DNA of 64,000 nucleotides from Trichosporon coremiiforme (taxonomy: Eukaryota > Basidiomycota > Tremellomycetes > Trichosporonales > Trichosporonaceae). The DNA lies in contig BCJJ01000006.1 of NCBI GenBank assembly GCA_039545355.1, forward strand, positions 1,240,001-1,304,000, in the 5' to 3' direction. The translations under genes and the position numbers were made by a program. The number at the start of each line of letters is the position of its first letter. Position 1 is the stretch's first letter. Below, piece after piece: positions 1 to 10,098 of this stretch. A model generated the notes under the pieces. That model was not told the DNA's origin, ran no database searches, and was given only the letters and a program-made list of their open reading frames with translations.

Positions 1-143
1 GAAAAGACACATACACAGCACGGCGATCAGCGAGGTGTTGCAGATGCAGAAGTTATACCCCTTTTGTCTTTGACGCAGCAACGTGCTCGGCAAACTCGAG
101 CAATCGATACAATGGTACATACAGGTTCTATTGATGTTTCAGC

Positions 144-3001
144 TCAGTCCTCTTCGTCGTCCTCCCCCAGTCCGCCGACGCTCGGAATCCCGAGCCCGTC
201 GTACCGCATCGCGGCGCCTACGTCTTCATCCTCGTCCTCGCCGCACAGTTCAGCAAGTACGGCCATGTTGATCCGTCTGCTCCTCCTCTGTGCTGGCACC
301 GTTGGCACTTCTTCCTCCTCTTCCTCATCCTCATCCTCTTCCTCGATGACGCCCGTAGAGTCAATCTGCCTCTGGGCAGCAGCGACGCAGCGTCCCTCGC
401 TCTCGGCCCAGACGCGCTCATACAGTCCCCTCCTCTGCTGCACCTCTGCTTCAGAACAGAGGATATCACTGATATGCTCACCAGGTGTGGCGAAGAGCAC
501 GTCGAGTTCTCGGTCCAGCTCGCAGGGACCAATGCGCTGTCCCTCCGGCGCAAGTCCGTCTTCGGGATTCTCGCGGTAGAGATCGCGCCGAAGCTGTGCC
601 AAGGAGTGCACGACGTAATGAGCCGGGAACTCGATGGGCCGGATCCCGAGCCGGAGCAGACTCTCCGTCGGTGACCATTCCGTGTGTCGGGCAATGAAGG
701 GGCCGATGTCGACTTCGTGCGGGTCCCCCTCGAAACCTAGCTGCTTGTAGTACCCCGCGTCGAATTTGGGCGGTATGCTGCCTGCCTTGCGCTGCAAGGA
801 GAGCCACGCGTTCATGGCCGCCTCGATGCCCTTCGACACGGCGAGGCCGCGCCGCCGCTCCGCGTCCGCGTTGAAGAAGGCGTAGATCTCGCGCTCGCGA
901 AGGAGGAGGCCGATGTGCCGCGTCGCGTCGGTTTCTTGCACGGGAACGAGGGTCGAGGCGTGCGATGGGGTGGGTGACAGGGAGACGGAGCGGAGGGAGG
1001 TTGCGGCCGTGGTCGCTCGGGATGTCTTGAGGATACGGACGGTGCGTGCTGGTGAGAGTTCGCGACTCGAAGCAGTTGTTGGCGGGGACAGCGGGATCTG
1101 GGGACCGATGCGGGGGCGTTTCGCTGTGGGTTCCGTGGTGGTGGGAGGGGGACGCTTGGGCGGCTCTGAGGCGTCGCGGGCGTCGCGGGCGACACTGAAG
1201 CCATCTGGTCCAATGCTGAAACCGAACGGCACTGAGCTTGGCCGCGTGTCGCCCGTGAGGATGTCGGGACGCGACTCGTCGTCCGACTCAGGTTCGGGCT
1301 CCTCGTCCGAACTGTCCTCGCGCGTCGCCAGCAGCGTCTCAATCGGCACGTGCATCATGCGGAGCATGTCCTCGCGGCTCATCTGCTTCCTCCCCGCCGT
1401 TCCCGGTGTCGAGCTCCTCGGTGTCGGCAACGCCGCCCCCGGTGGTTGCGAGACTGCGCGGAGCGAAGAGACGGTAGGAGAAGCCGGGCTGGGGCGCCTG
1501 CTCGCCGGCGTCGAAGCCGTCTTGCGCGCGGCAGCCTGCGCCTTCTTCGCGTTCTTGGCGGCGATCTTGCGCATTTGCGAGTCGTGGTTGTGCGCTCGGG
1601 CGAACATTTCTGCTGCGGTACGATACTCTCGCCGGAGGGGCCAGGGCGGGTTGCGCGTTGCGAGCCGCGTGCGCATGAGAAGGTCCCAGTGATTAGCGAC
1701 CACGGGCGCGGCTGCGTTGACCATGACGGCCTCGGGGATGCCGCGCCGCTTATCGCTGGCATAGCCCGTCAGGCCAGTGCCGACAGTGCCCTTCTTTGGC
1801 GGCGGGATGATAGGGATGGTGAGACGCGCAGCGGGAAAACCGGAGCTCCAGCCGACGATAAGACGCTGCAGCTCCGACCGGCGGCGGAGGACGTTGTGCT
1901 CGCTCCCGGCGTGCGGCAGGACCAATTCTCTCGTGAGGGCGGTGAGGGAGGGGAGCACGTCGCCGATCTCGGCCTCGAGAGACACGAGCAGCAGAGCGGC
2001 CGAGACGTTGACAGAGATGCGGCTGCCCCAGAGACAAACGGTTTGCTGTGCGCAGAACAGACCGTACGCCGTTGTCAAAACACGCTCCCAGTCGACAGTA
2101 CCGAGCAGGGCCCACACGGTGGGGCTGAGCTGGTAGTCTTCCGGTCGCGCTGACTCGGGAGTGACACGACGGCGGACAGCGGCTGGTGTGAGGTCGCGCA
2201 CCTGCAGCTCCTGTATCCGCTCGTCGTCTCTCAGCTTGGCCAGATATTGCATCCAGTTCATGAGCACGAACGCCTGCGCGAGCACCACGTCGGCTGCTGG
2301 CGGCGGAGGTCGGAGGTCGCGGAATGCGCGGCCCGTGATGCGAAGCATCTCCCAGCTCTCGAGGTATGCCGGATGGTGCGGGTCGAGAGAGCTCGCGCGC
2401 TCAAAGATCGCTCGGAGACTTGGAGCCATGACCGTTCCGTCACCACGTGAGGCGCTGCTGCGTCCAGGCTCGAGAGGCTTGATGTGCGCAAGGCGGTTGT
2501 TCACGACGAAGACGTTGCTCTCCATAATCGCGAACTGCACAGCGACGGCAAGGCGGTACGCAACCTTTTTTGCCGTGTTGCTCGTTGTCGCGTGATTGAG
2601 GCGTTTCGCCGTCGACTCCCGTCCACGGAGAAGGTTGTACCAGTGTCGTGCGCCGGACTTGAAGTGGTCCGCTGGCTGAAGCGTCAGTCGACTCCGGCCG
2701 TCGAGCAGGTACGCGTCGAGTAACCGGTTCACAAAGTCCTGTCGTTAGCTGAACTCGAGCGATTGAGGGCTGGACTCACCTCATGTTGCTTCTCGCGATA
2801 TTCGTCGAAGGACACCGTGGACACGCCGTGCTCGTTCATCAGCGCGCCCCATTGCGCCGTCTCGTCGACCGTATTCTTCCCTGCAGTCGCGGTCTCATCA
2901 ACCCGGCCGCAGAAGGAGCAGCACACGAGGAAGTCGGTCGTCGCGGCGCCGGGTTCGGCCCGCACGCCAGCTGCGCGGCACTCGGCGCAGAGGTATCCCA
3001 T
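144..3001 (-). CDS. BRF1: TFIIIB/Brf1-like transcription factor (zinc ribbon plus Brf1 C-terminal block)
   Basis: Two exons, 3001-2780 and 2738-144, joined across a 41-nt intron (GTGAGT donor, AGCTAACGACAG acceptor region), give about 938 aa. The N-terminus has a possible zinc ribbon (Cys5, Cys8, Cys28, Cys31). It is followed by helical segments that could be a diverged cyclin fold. Around residues 820-860 lies a block reading ISDILCSEAEV..R..LYERVW, which resembles the conserved C-terminal Brf1 block that contacts TBP. The tail is rich in Asp/Glu. Brf1 bridges TBP and RNA polymerase III at tRNA and 5S genes. The cyclin repeats are weak here, so Rrn7/TAF1B or another TFIIB relative remains possible. 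The start is the first ATG before the Cys pair. The gene diverges from the mitochondrial SSB gene 281 bp away. Confidence 0.5.
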
Positions 3002-3282
3002 AGCCTATGCTGCCTGTCGGGCTCGCAGCTTCGCAGCTTTCAATCGGTCAAGTCGAAGTTGGGGACAAGGTGCGCGTCTGCTTCGACGAAGCTCGACGGC
3101 ACCCTGCGGCGTAGTGCAGGAAGGTCAAGAGTGTGGATGACGGAACCCACGAAATCTCATCTCATCTTGTGGGTCGCCGCTGGACCGGCACACGGAGGCA
3201 AAACGACAACAACAAAGCGACCATATGACGTTTTCGGGGACCTCCGGTTCATGGTGATTCCGCATCGGCTCTGACCTTCATC

Positions 3283-3996
3283 ATGCTGTTCTCGACCGCT
3301 GCGCGGAACGTCGTCTCGAGGCAGGCGATGCAGGGCACGCGCGTGAGTGATCCACCCTTTGGGCAGATGACTGAACACCAGCTCTTCTCCACGAGCGCGA
3401 CCTACCTCGACCTCTCGCGCGTTACCCTGATCGGGCGGCTGGGTGCTGACCCGATCCTGCGCAAGGTAAACTACCTCTTTCGTGGAGACAGCTGACGAAA
3501 GACAACATCCGGCAAGCCATACTACACGTGAGCTCGTCTGAGCGCGACAGCCAGCTTACAAACAGGTACACGGTGGCGACGACTGTGGGCGCTCCTACGA
3601 CAGACGAGGAGGGCAGTGCGTAGCTGAGCCGTCTCCGATACACAGCTGACAGGATACAGACCGCGTGAATCCCCCTACATCATGGCACACTATCTTCGCG
3701 TTCAACGACGCGTCGCACAATGTTCTTTCGCGCGTTGGCAAAGGGTGAGCCTCGTGGAGCACTTGGTAGCTAACGTCAGTTCGACAGTGTTCGTCGAGGC
3801 TGAGCTTGAGATGCGCGCAGGAGGAAACGCGACTGATGGCACGCCCCTCCCTGACCGGCCGCTGTTGAGGCACCGTCAGTTGACTTGACTCAACAATGGC
3901 AATAACTGACAAGCAGAGCGTATCAACATCATTAACCTCATCAAGCCGGCTGATGCAGAGGCCGAGATCGAGGAAGGAGAGATTGAGGAGAGGTAG
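3283..3996 (+). CDS. RIM1: Mitochondrial single-stranded DNA-binding protein (Rim1/mtSSB family)
   Basis: Seven exons (3283-3342, 3382-3465, 3502-3527, 3566-3615, 3660-3744, 3780-3874, 3917-3996) with 35-44 nt introns encode 159 aa. The N-terminal 27 or so residues are basic and hydroxylated like a mitochondrial presequence. An OB-fold SSB core follows: RVTLIGRLGADP, YTVATTV, W-HTIFAFND and VGKGSTVFVEAELEMR. The C-terminus is acidic (EIEEGEIEER), as in SSB proteins that recruit partners through their tail. The protein should coat single-stranded DNA during mitochondrial DNA replication. The first intron is 39 nt with no in-frame stop, so its retention would add 13 residues to the presequence. 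Confidence 0.88.
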
Positions 3997-4271
3997 CCCG
4001 GACGTCGCAGAACGTATTCCCCACTCTGACGGATTCACCGCTCATGCATACCCTTCTCATTGGTTTGGGGTGGTTGCGTGGTCACTGACAGGCTGAGTGG
4101 CAGAGGTATCTCTGTTGAACGACGAGTGCTGACGGCTTCAGCACTCGGCACAGGTAGCAGAGTCACTGCTGACACTCGATACATGCAGTCTACGGCGTGA
4201 AGCGTGATTATTTCATTGAAAATGTCCGCGTGCAATTGCAACTGATTGTCCATGATGTTTGATATATATCG

Positions 4272-4846
4272 CTAGGCGGGCTCCTTGGTGTCCCAGAGCT
4301 GGCTCGGCGAGTCAGAGCGGGTCATGATCTTGAGCTTGGTGCCGTCGTGGGCGCAGTCGTCGTCGAGCTGCAGGCAGTAGTCTGGTGGTCAGCGGGAGGT
4401 TCCGCGAGGTAACTGGAGCTGCGATCGAGGGTGTACTCACTAGTGCCGAGGAGACAGATGCGGCCATTCATGGGCGCGCTCCAGGTTGTGTGGTCGTAGC
4501 CGCCGCTGCAGTCCATGAGGACGACGGGGGCGCCGTCGGCGAGGGGCGACTGCTGCACGCCCATGCACCAGTTCGAGTCGCCCAGCTTGAAGTTGGTCGG
4601 GTACTTGCCCGTGTCGGTGACTGGGACGTCAGTTACACATGTCTCCACTGAAGCGAGAAACACACAGGTCCAAGCCTGGTTGGACGAGCCAGAGTAGCAC
4701 TTCCAGACCTGAAGGGGGTTACCGGTGACTTCCTTGCCGTCGGTGTTGTCGATGCAGAGGTCGAACATGTCGCCCTGGACCTTGATGTGATTGGCCGCAA
4801 GGGCGGGGGCGGCGAGGGCGACAGTGGCGAGGAGAGCGGCGAGCAT
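4272..4846 (-). CDS. Secreted ricin-B-type (beta-trefoil) lectin-like protein 1
   Basis: Three exons (4846-4666, 4620-4441, 4381-4272; introns 45 and 59 nt) encode 156 aa. Residues 1-18 are a clear signal peptide ending in an Ala-rich cleavage region. The mature part has three QxW-like beta-trefoil repeats with motifs C-IDNTDG...LQVWKC, NQAW, PVVLMDC...TTW and YCLQLDDDC...SQLW. Such folds bind carbohydrate, so an extracellular or cell-wall sugar-binding role is inferred; no catalytic domain is attached. A paralogue lies 1.7 kb upstream on the same strand. A TATA box sits about 95 bp before the ATG. The first donor is GTGTGT, unusual but required to keep AWT-FTDTG in frame. Confidence 0.8.
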
Positions 4847-4848
4847 AG

Positions 4849-6552
4849 TGGTCGTGGTTGAGTTGATCTGAGGTGAGAGGAAGTGGGTGTTGGGGGGTGT
4901 AGTGGAGGGGACAGCGTCGTCGCTTCCGAGGTGAGTGGCCTTTATATGGTTGGAGCAGATCGAGTGACATGGACATGTGCGTTGCGTTGCGTTGCGTTGC
5001 CCGCTGGTGTTGGTGCGCCGGTGCGCTGGTGCGGGGTTGCGTGCATGGTACGTACGCCAGGAGTAAGGCAGGATGGATTAAGGAGCACGGTGCAGTACGG
5101 AGCAAGGAATGGTGAATCAGCCTGACCCTGTTGTTCTGTGAGATCAGCTGCTCAGTCTGCTCAGTAGTCTGCTCTGCGGGCTGCTTCGGATCCTACCGTG
5201 TCGCTCCAACCAGATCTCAAGCCCGAGTGTACAGCCCCAGGCGTGAGGCCCCGGTCGGCTCGCTCGGGGGCCTTCTCTCCAAGCGAACACGGCGGGATGC
5301 GCAACCGATGCAATGTTCTCGACGAGTGAGCAACTGCAGATGTGCGGGGACGGGGACACCGGGGCATTCTGTCGCTATACTCGGTACGTCGGCGGGCTCA
5401 TGTCCAGTCGACACCAGAGAGATGTGCGTACATTCTTGTGACGTCAGAAATGGGCACATTTCGAGGGTTCAGAGGGTTCAGAGGGTTCAGACGGTAATCG
5501 AAGCGTCGCCGAATGCTTGGCGTCGGGGTCGTTTGATGAGCAGACGCTGCCCCCGCGCCTGTCTGTTGTTAGTGACCCTGGGACTAATCCCAACTAATCC
5601 ACAGCTAGCTGTCAACGTTTGCGAGCGTCAGCGTTGCGCCAGACCAAGTCACCGGCCCGTTTGCAGGACTCCCTCCAGTCCAGCGACGCCATGGCGCATC
5701 GCACAGAAACACTGGTGCGTGACCTATGTCGGCCAGCAGCGGACAAACGGGCACGGTCGATCTGACTGACGGGCTTGTCGAGGCTTGCGGAAGAGGAACA
5801 GTCCGCGTCCAGAAGTACGGAGTGCGCTCGTGCGAGAATGTGAGCACATGAAATTCAGAGGAAGCTCCAGTGCCTTTCCTCTTGACATTGAGGGAACCAA
5901 GGGAACGGGGGTACCGTTACCATTTCCGTCGAGCGAGCGCTGTCGCCGTGTCAGCGGCGGCGTGCTCCGAGCGAGCTGCGATACGCCGAAGGACCCTCTG
6001 CGTGCATCTGACTGGCCGCCTCCACACTTCTGAGTCCACGGCCGCGCGCATGGCCGAGCAACGGTGGGGTTCAAAGTGGGCGACGACAGTCACACAGAAG
6101 ACTACGTTACGTTTGCTGGTTTGCTGACACTGACACAGACTGGCGGTGCTGGCGACGATTAAGCTGTTAAGCTGTTAAGCTTTTGACTTGTCCACCTCGA
6201 TCTCTTTCCAGTTCCTGGGTCCGATGCTTACTCCCCTAACACGCAGCTCCGTCAACGGAGCCGTCTTCTTCACATTGCTCACGGTCTGTCTCACCCGAAC
6301 GAGGGAGCAGAGGGAGCCGCAGGTGACCGACGACACAGGCGAATAATGAACGGTAGAGCACGGCACTGCACGGGAGAAGCGGAGGGGTGCACAATGTCCA
6401 GACTGTTCATTGTCACTACGGAGAGCGGGTACTGCGTACTTCGGAGAGTGCACTACTAACTACTGCTACTAGACTTGAAGCAACGAACGGGTTGAGAAGA
6501 AGGCGCGGGCACTGTTCAATTGCTCGGAACGTCCGTTTCAAGTGCAAAGTTC
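4849..6552. other. Intergenic region between the two lectin genes
   Basis: No convincing coding region is seen in these 1.7 kb. The longest open frame (5131-5769, plus) is Ser/Arg/Cys-rich in a way typical of chance frames and shows no domain. The stretch holds the lectin 1 promoter, a GTTGC pentamer repeat (4979-5000), three copies of a 9-bp GGTTCAGAG unit (5463-5490) and TTAAGCTG repeats (6159-6180). Confidence 0.5.
4941..4948 (-). promoter_or_regulatory. TATA box of lectin gene 1
   Basis: On the minus strand this reads CATATAAA, 95-102 bp upstream of the lectin 1 ATG at 4846. The paralogous lectin has a similar box at a similar distance, which supports a real core promoter element. Confidence 0.55.
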
Positions 6553-7598
6553 CTAGTTCGCAGGAGACGTGTAGTCGAATAGCTGGAGGGCGGGCGGGCC
6601 CGTCTTGACTGCGAGCTTGAGGTTGGTGCCGTTGTCGGGGCACTCGTCGTCGAGCTGGACGCAGTAGTCTGAGGTCAGTTGTGCACTTCGTTGGTGCAGA
6701 GCGGTGTACCGGACATGAGCGGCCGCAATCGTCGATCACGAGACAGGACTGCGCGACTGCGGGCTTCCGGACTGGGAGCAGCTGGATCTGTAATATGTTA
6801 CAGATTGGCGTCGACGTCGACTGCTGCAGGTTACGAAGCATCGAAGGCTGCCGCAGCAGCAGCGACGGTCATCTTCCGGCACCCCACAATGACCGCAAGG
6901 TTCCGAAACGCATTTGATCATTAAGTGCAATGATAAGGCGGTGAAGAGTTCCAGCGAGATCGGAAACATGGGGAATGTAACGAGCCTTCCTCATCTTCCC
7001 CCGGATCCGATACTGCGGTCCGCAAATTCCGCACAACGTTCCTGGTTGGATCGGCTCTGGCCGATCCGCAGGTGCTCCTGCCACTTTTCTTCTGCATCTC
7101 CCTTCCAGCTTCCGAAGCTCAAGAGCGACTCACTCGTGCCCAGAATACACATGTAGTCGCCAGTACGGTTGAACCAGGTCTTGTACCCAGGTCCAGTGCA
7201 GGGGGCAAGCACGACCGGGGCGTCCACGAGGCTGCCGCCTGGCAGTTAGCGCCAGAGAAGGAGAGGGGCTGGGGGAAGGGCAAACATACTCGTGGGCACA
7301 GCGACACCGATGCACTTTCCGGAAGTGCTCATCATGAACTGTGTCGGCACAGTGGAGGTCTGGTTGAAGGCCCAGCCTTGGTTCGTGTTGCCGCGGTAGC
7401 AGGTCCAGCTGCGAAGGTGAGCGACGTAGTTGCCAGTATAGAAAGTTGATGAACTTACACCTGCAGAGGGTTGCCGTCGTTCAGAACGCCGTTCGTGTTG
7501 TCAATGCAGAGGTCGGAGTCAGTATTCTTCGGCTTGATTTCGTTGTCGGCAAGCGCGGGCGCCGCGGCGGCAAGAGCGAGGAGGAGGGCTGTGAGCAT
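6553..7598 (-). CDS. Secreted ricin-B-type (beta-trefoil) lectin-like protein 2
   Basis: Four exons (7598-7459, 7408-7290, 7238-7134, 6668-6553) encode 159 aa. Residues 1-17 form a signal peptide (MLTALLLALAAAAPALA). The rest parallels lectin 1: CIDNTNG, GNPLQVWTC, NQGW, APVVLAPC, LGTNYCVQLDDEC. Only the last intron, inside LGT-NY, is at the same place in both paralogues; the first two differ. That last intron is 465 nt here against 59 nt in lectin 1. The final repeat ends LQLF rather than QxW, so one sugar site may be altered. The role is inferred to be extracellular carbohydrate binding. Confidence 0.78.
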
Positions 7599-7703
7599 TT
7601 TGTTTGTTGTTGTTGTCAGTTACAAAGGAGACAGTTGATGCTGCTGGTGAGCAGTGTGTGTCGATGCTGGAGACTGCGTGTTCTCGGTGCAGGAATCATC
7701 GGC

Positions 7704-7713
7704 TTTATATATG
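7704..7713 (-). promoter_or_regulatory. TATA box of lectin gene 2
   Basis: The minus strand reads CATATATAAA, 106-115 bp upstream of the ATG at 7598, matching the position of the box in front of lectin 1. Confidence 0.55.
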
Positions 7714-9424
7714 CCTCCATCCCGGAGTCGACGATATTAGAGGTAGCATGAACGTGCAGTGAGAAAATGTTTAATAACAGGGATAGTCCCAACATGCCTC
7801 TTGCAAGTGCCACAAGGACAGAATGCTGGAACGTGTTCGGAACAGGACTGCCCCCGCTCTATCTTTGGCAGAAGAGATCTCGTAGCACGCGTAGCAGCGA
7901 TTTTAGATAAGCATTGGCATTCCTCAACTTTCTCGAAGCACAGTGCTTGGCTCTTTATATAGGAGCCCGCTTTCGCCAGTCTGTCTGTTCGCCACTGTGC
8001 CTCTGGCCTGTGCGATTATGCCAGATCCAGCTGGCATTGAATCGAACAGCAGTGCTCCGATGCCTGCAAGACGAGATCAGAGATCAGTCACGGAGGGAGG
8101 AATCCTTGGAGCGCGCTTCCGGCCCCGTTGGTCGGTTACAGATGCTGGCCAAGTATCTAGGGAGACCGACGGGTCTTACTGTTACTGACGCTTGGTGGTA
8201 CCTGCTGCACAGCTTACATTGCAGCAGAACACGCAGGCTGTTGGTGATCTGCGAATGATGCACGCTGTAGATATTCTGGGCATTACGGAGGAACGCTTGA
8301 GGGTCTCTCAAGGAGAACATACCTGACAGAAATGGTGGCAGAAGATCCACATTCTGTCGGTTGCTCGCACAAAGCACCTCTGCATAGGGCCTGGTTCATT
8401 GTAACTCCAGTGTACATCCACTTGGAGAACTGACGCCCGCTGGGAGTAATCCTGCTCACGAACAAGCACTTGGGTGCTGTGTATGCAAGCAGCTGAGTCG
8501 CCGCCATCGTGGGCCCCATGTGTCGTACACACGATGCCAGTAACTCCTTGCCCGCCCTCCTAGCGTAGGATGAACCCCGGGCGTCCCAAACAGCCGCAAG
8601 CGATAGATACCCCAACAACAATGCGAGACCCTCGCTGGCCGAAGAAATGGTAAAGATCAGAATGTTCATCGCAGCATCTGCTTCGAAGGACGGGTGCTTC
8701 CTTCTCATGAGGACGATGGGCCTTCCTGAGCTTCGTTCTACCATTGCGCGAATATAGATACTGCACACTTTCGAAAAGGGGAAAGCCCCCTCCACAGGAG
8801 ACGAGTTTATTCGCGTCTTAGCTGTCAGTCGGAGTTTTTGCAGTGTCCGTCAGCCCAAAGATCAGAATCAGAACTTGTGGAGAGCTGTCCTCCTTCATCC
8901 TTCGACAATCGTACATCAGTCCAGTCGTATGATACAAGTCCTTCCTGTTCCATCTAGTTCTCCTTAAGAGCCTCGCCCGCTATCCGATCAGCAGTCGGCG
9001 TGTTCGTCTCCGCAAACCGCTTCAGCAGTTCCCTGTCCTGTCAGCTGCAAACTCTTTCCCCAGCTGCCCCATGCCTGCTTCCCATACGCTCCGTCAGGCA
9101 TTCAGGACCCATCAGAACTTCACCAGGCAGAAGTGAGGTCTGAAATAGCACACATCGGAGCACTCAAGACTAGGAAGCTCTGTAGAGCATGGGGACAACT
9201 CACCTTCTCTCCTCAGCTTGCGCATCGAACACGCTCGATAACTCGCCCACCATACCCGTGGAGATGTGTCCGCCAGGCAGCGCTGTGGCTGCAGTCTTCA
9301 TGCCACTTAGCTGGGCTTGGATTTCGCGCGCCTGGGGTTAGCTGTTGTGATAGGGAATGTAGTTATGTCCTTTCTCTCCGAGGCCAACACTCCGCTGCCG
9401 CGGACTTCCCTCCTCGGTTGCGCA
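7714..9424. other. Gene-poor stretch upstream of lectin 2
   Basis: No gene is supported. A minus-strand frame at 8283-8795 (170 codons) shows no family signature. A second TATA-like site (tttatata at 7954-7961) precedes a 59-codon minus-strand ORF starting at 7795 whose N-terminus looks like a signal peptide; it is treated as a finding rather than a gene. Nothing else is recognisable. Confidence 0.4.
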
Positions 9425-9710
9425 TCAATATGACTCAGCCTGCCTTGCAGAGTTATAGTCCCTATCAGAAGACAACGAGAGAGAGGGGCTAAACGGCTGC
9501 TGAGAAGGCAAAGAGTGGAGAAGAATGTAGAAGGGGGAAGGGGAGTCGGTAGAGAGGACAACGGCGATCACGCACTTTCGCAACGACCTCGTCAATCGAC
9601 GTGTCTCCGCCCTCGGCGAGCTTGTACACGCACTCCAGCACGTCCTCGACGCCATGGAGAACGGACGTGAACGTGTCGGGCTTGCGTTCCGGAGTTGGGT
9701 CTGGCGGCAT
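9425..9710 (-). CDS. Possible small two-exon protein of unknown function
   Basis: An ATG at 9710 opens 45 codons (9710-9576) ending at a good GTGCGT donor. A CAG acceptor near 9500 continues in frame for 25 codons to a stop at 9425, giving about 69 aa. The first exon is acidic and probably helical (LHGVEDVLECVYKLAEGG). The second is low-complexity and Ser-rich, and there is no clear CTRAY branch site, so the second exon or the whole model may be wrong. No family is recognised. Confidence 0.25.
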
Positions 9711-10098
9711 TGTGGCTGGTGGATGGTTGCGTTGCGAGATTGCATCAACAATCGAGGTCACCGGTGAGTGGGGTCAGGCACCAAAAAGTGGAGGTCACCT
9801 CCGCTCTCTTTAATCTTGTCAACCAACCTATGCTATGTCTTCTTGAGGATAGCATCATGCGCATCGCGCAAGCGCAAACTCGCACATTTCCCGTACCCCT
9901 GGACAAGTATTATTATGCATCGTCCGCCACGTAACTGTGACATGTGTAAATATTGCAGGTGAAGAAGGGTGTTGGAATCAGTACGCGCCGTTTGTGTACA
10001 ACATGCCCGCCCGAGGACGAGCTTCGGTGGGAAAAGGTTGAAAGTGAGAAAGTTGATGTGGGAAAGAATGAGGAGATGGCAAAGTGCGTGATGGCACG
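9711..10098. other. Intergenic spacer
   Basis: This lies between the doubtful small gene and the 3' end of the PDK1-type kinase. No open frame, RNA or repeat of note is seen. Confidence 0.4.

Noticed and set aside
913..2153. Long plus-strand frames inside the Brf1-like gene
   Set aside because: They are antisense shadows of a GC-rich coding exon; the minus-strand frame has the zinc ribbon and Brf1-like block.
5131..5769. 212-codon plus-strand open frame between the lectins
   Set aside because: Composition is Arg/Ser/Cys-rich as in chance GC-rich frames, no domain or splice support, and it overlaps a minisatellite.
8283..8795. 170-codon minus-strand frame, possibly a third lectin remnant
   Set aside because: No QxW repeats, Cys pattern or signal peptide like the neighbouring lectins, and no splice structure emerged.
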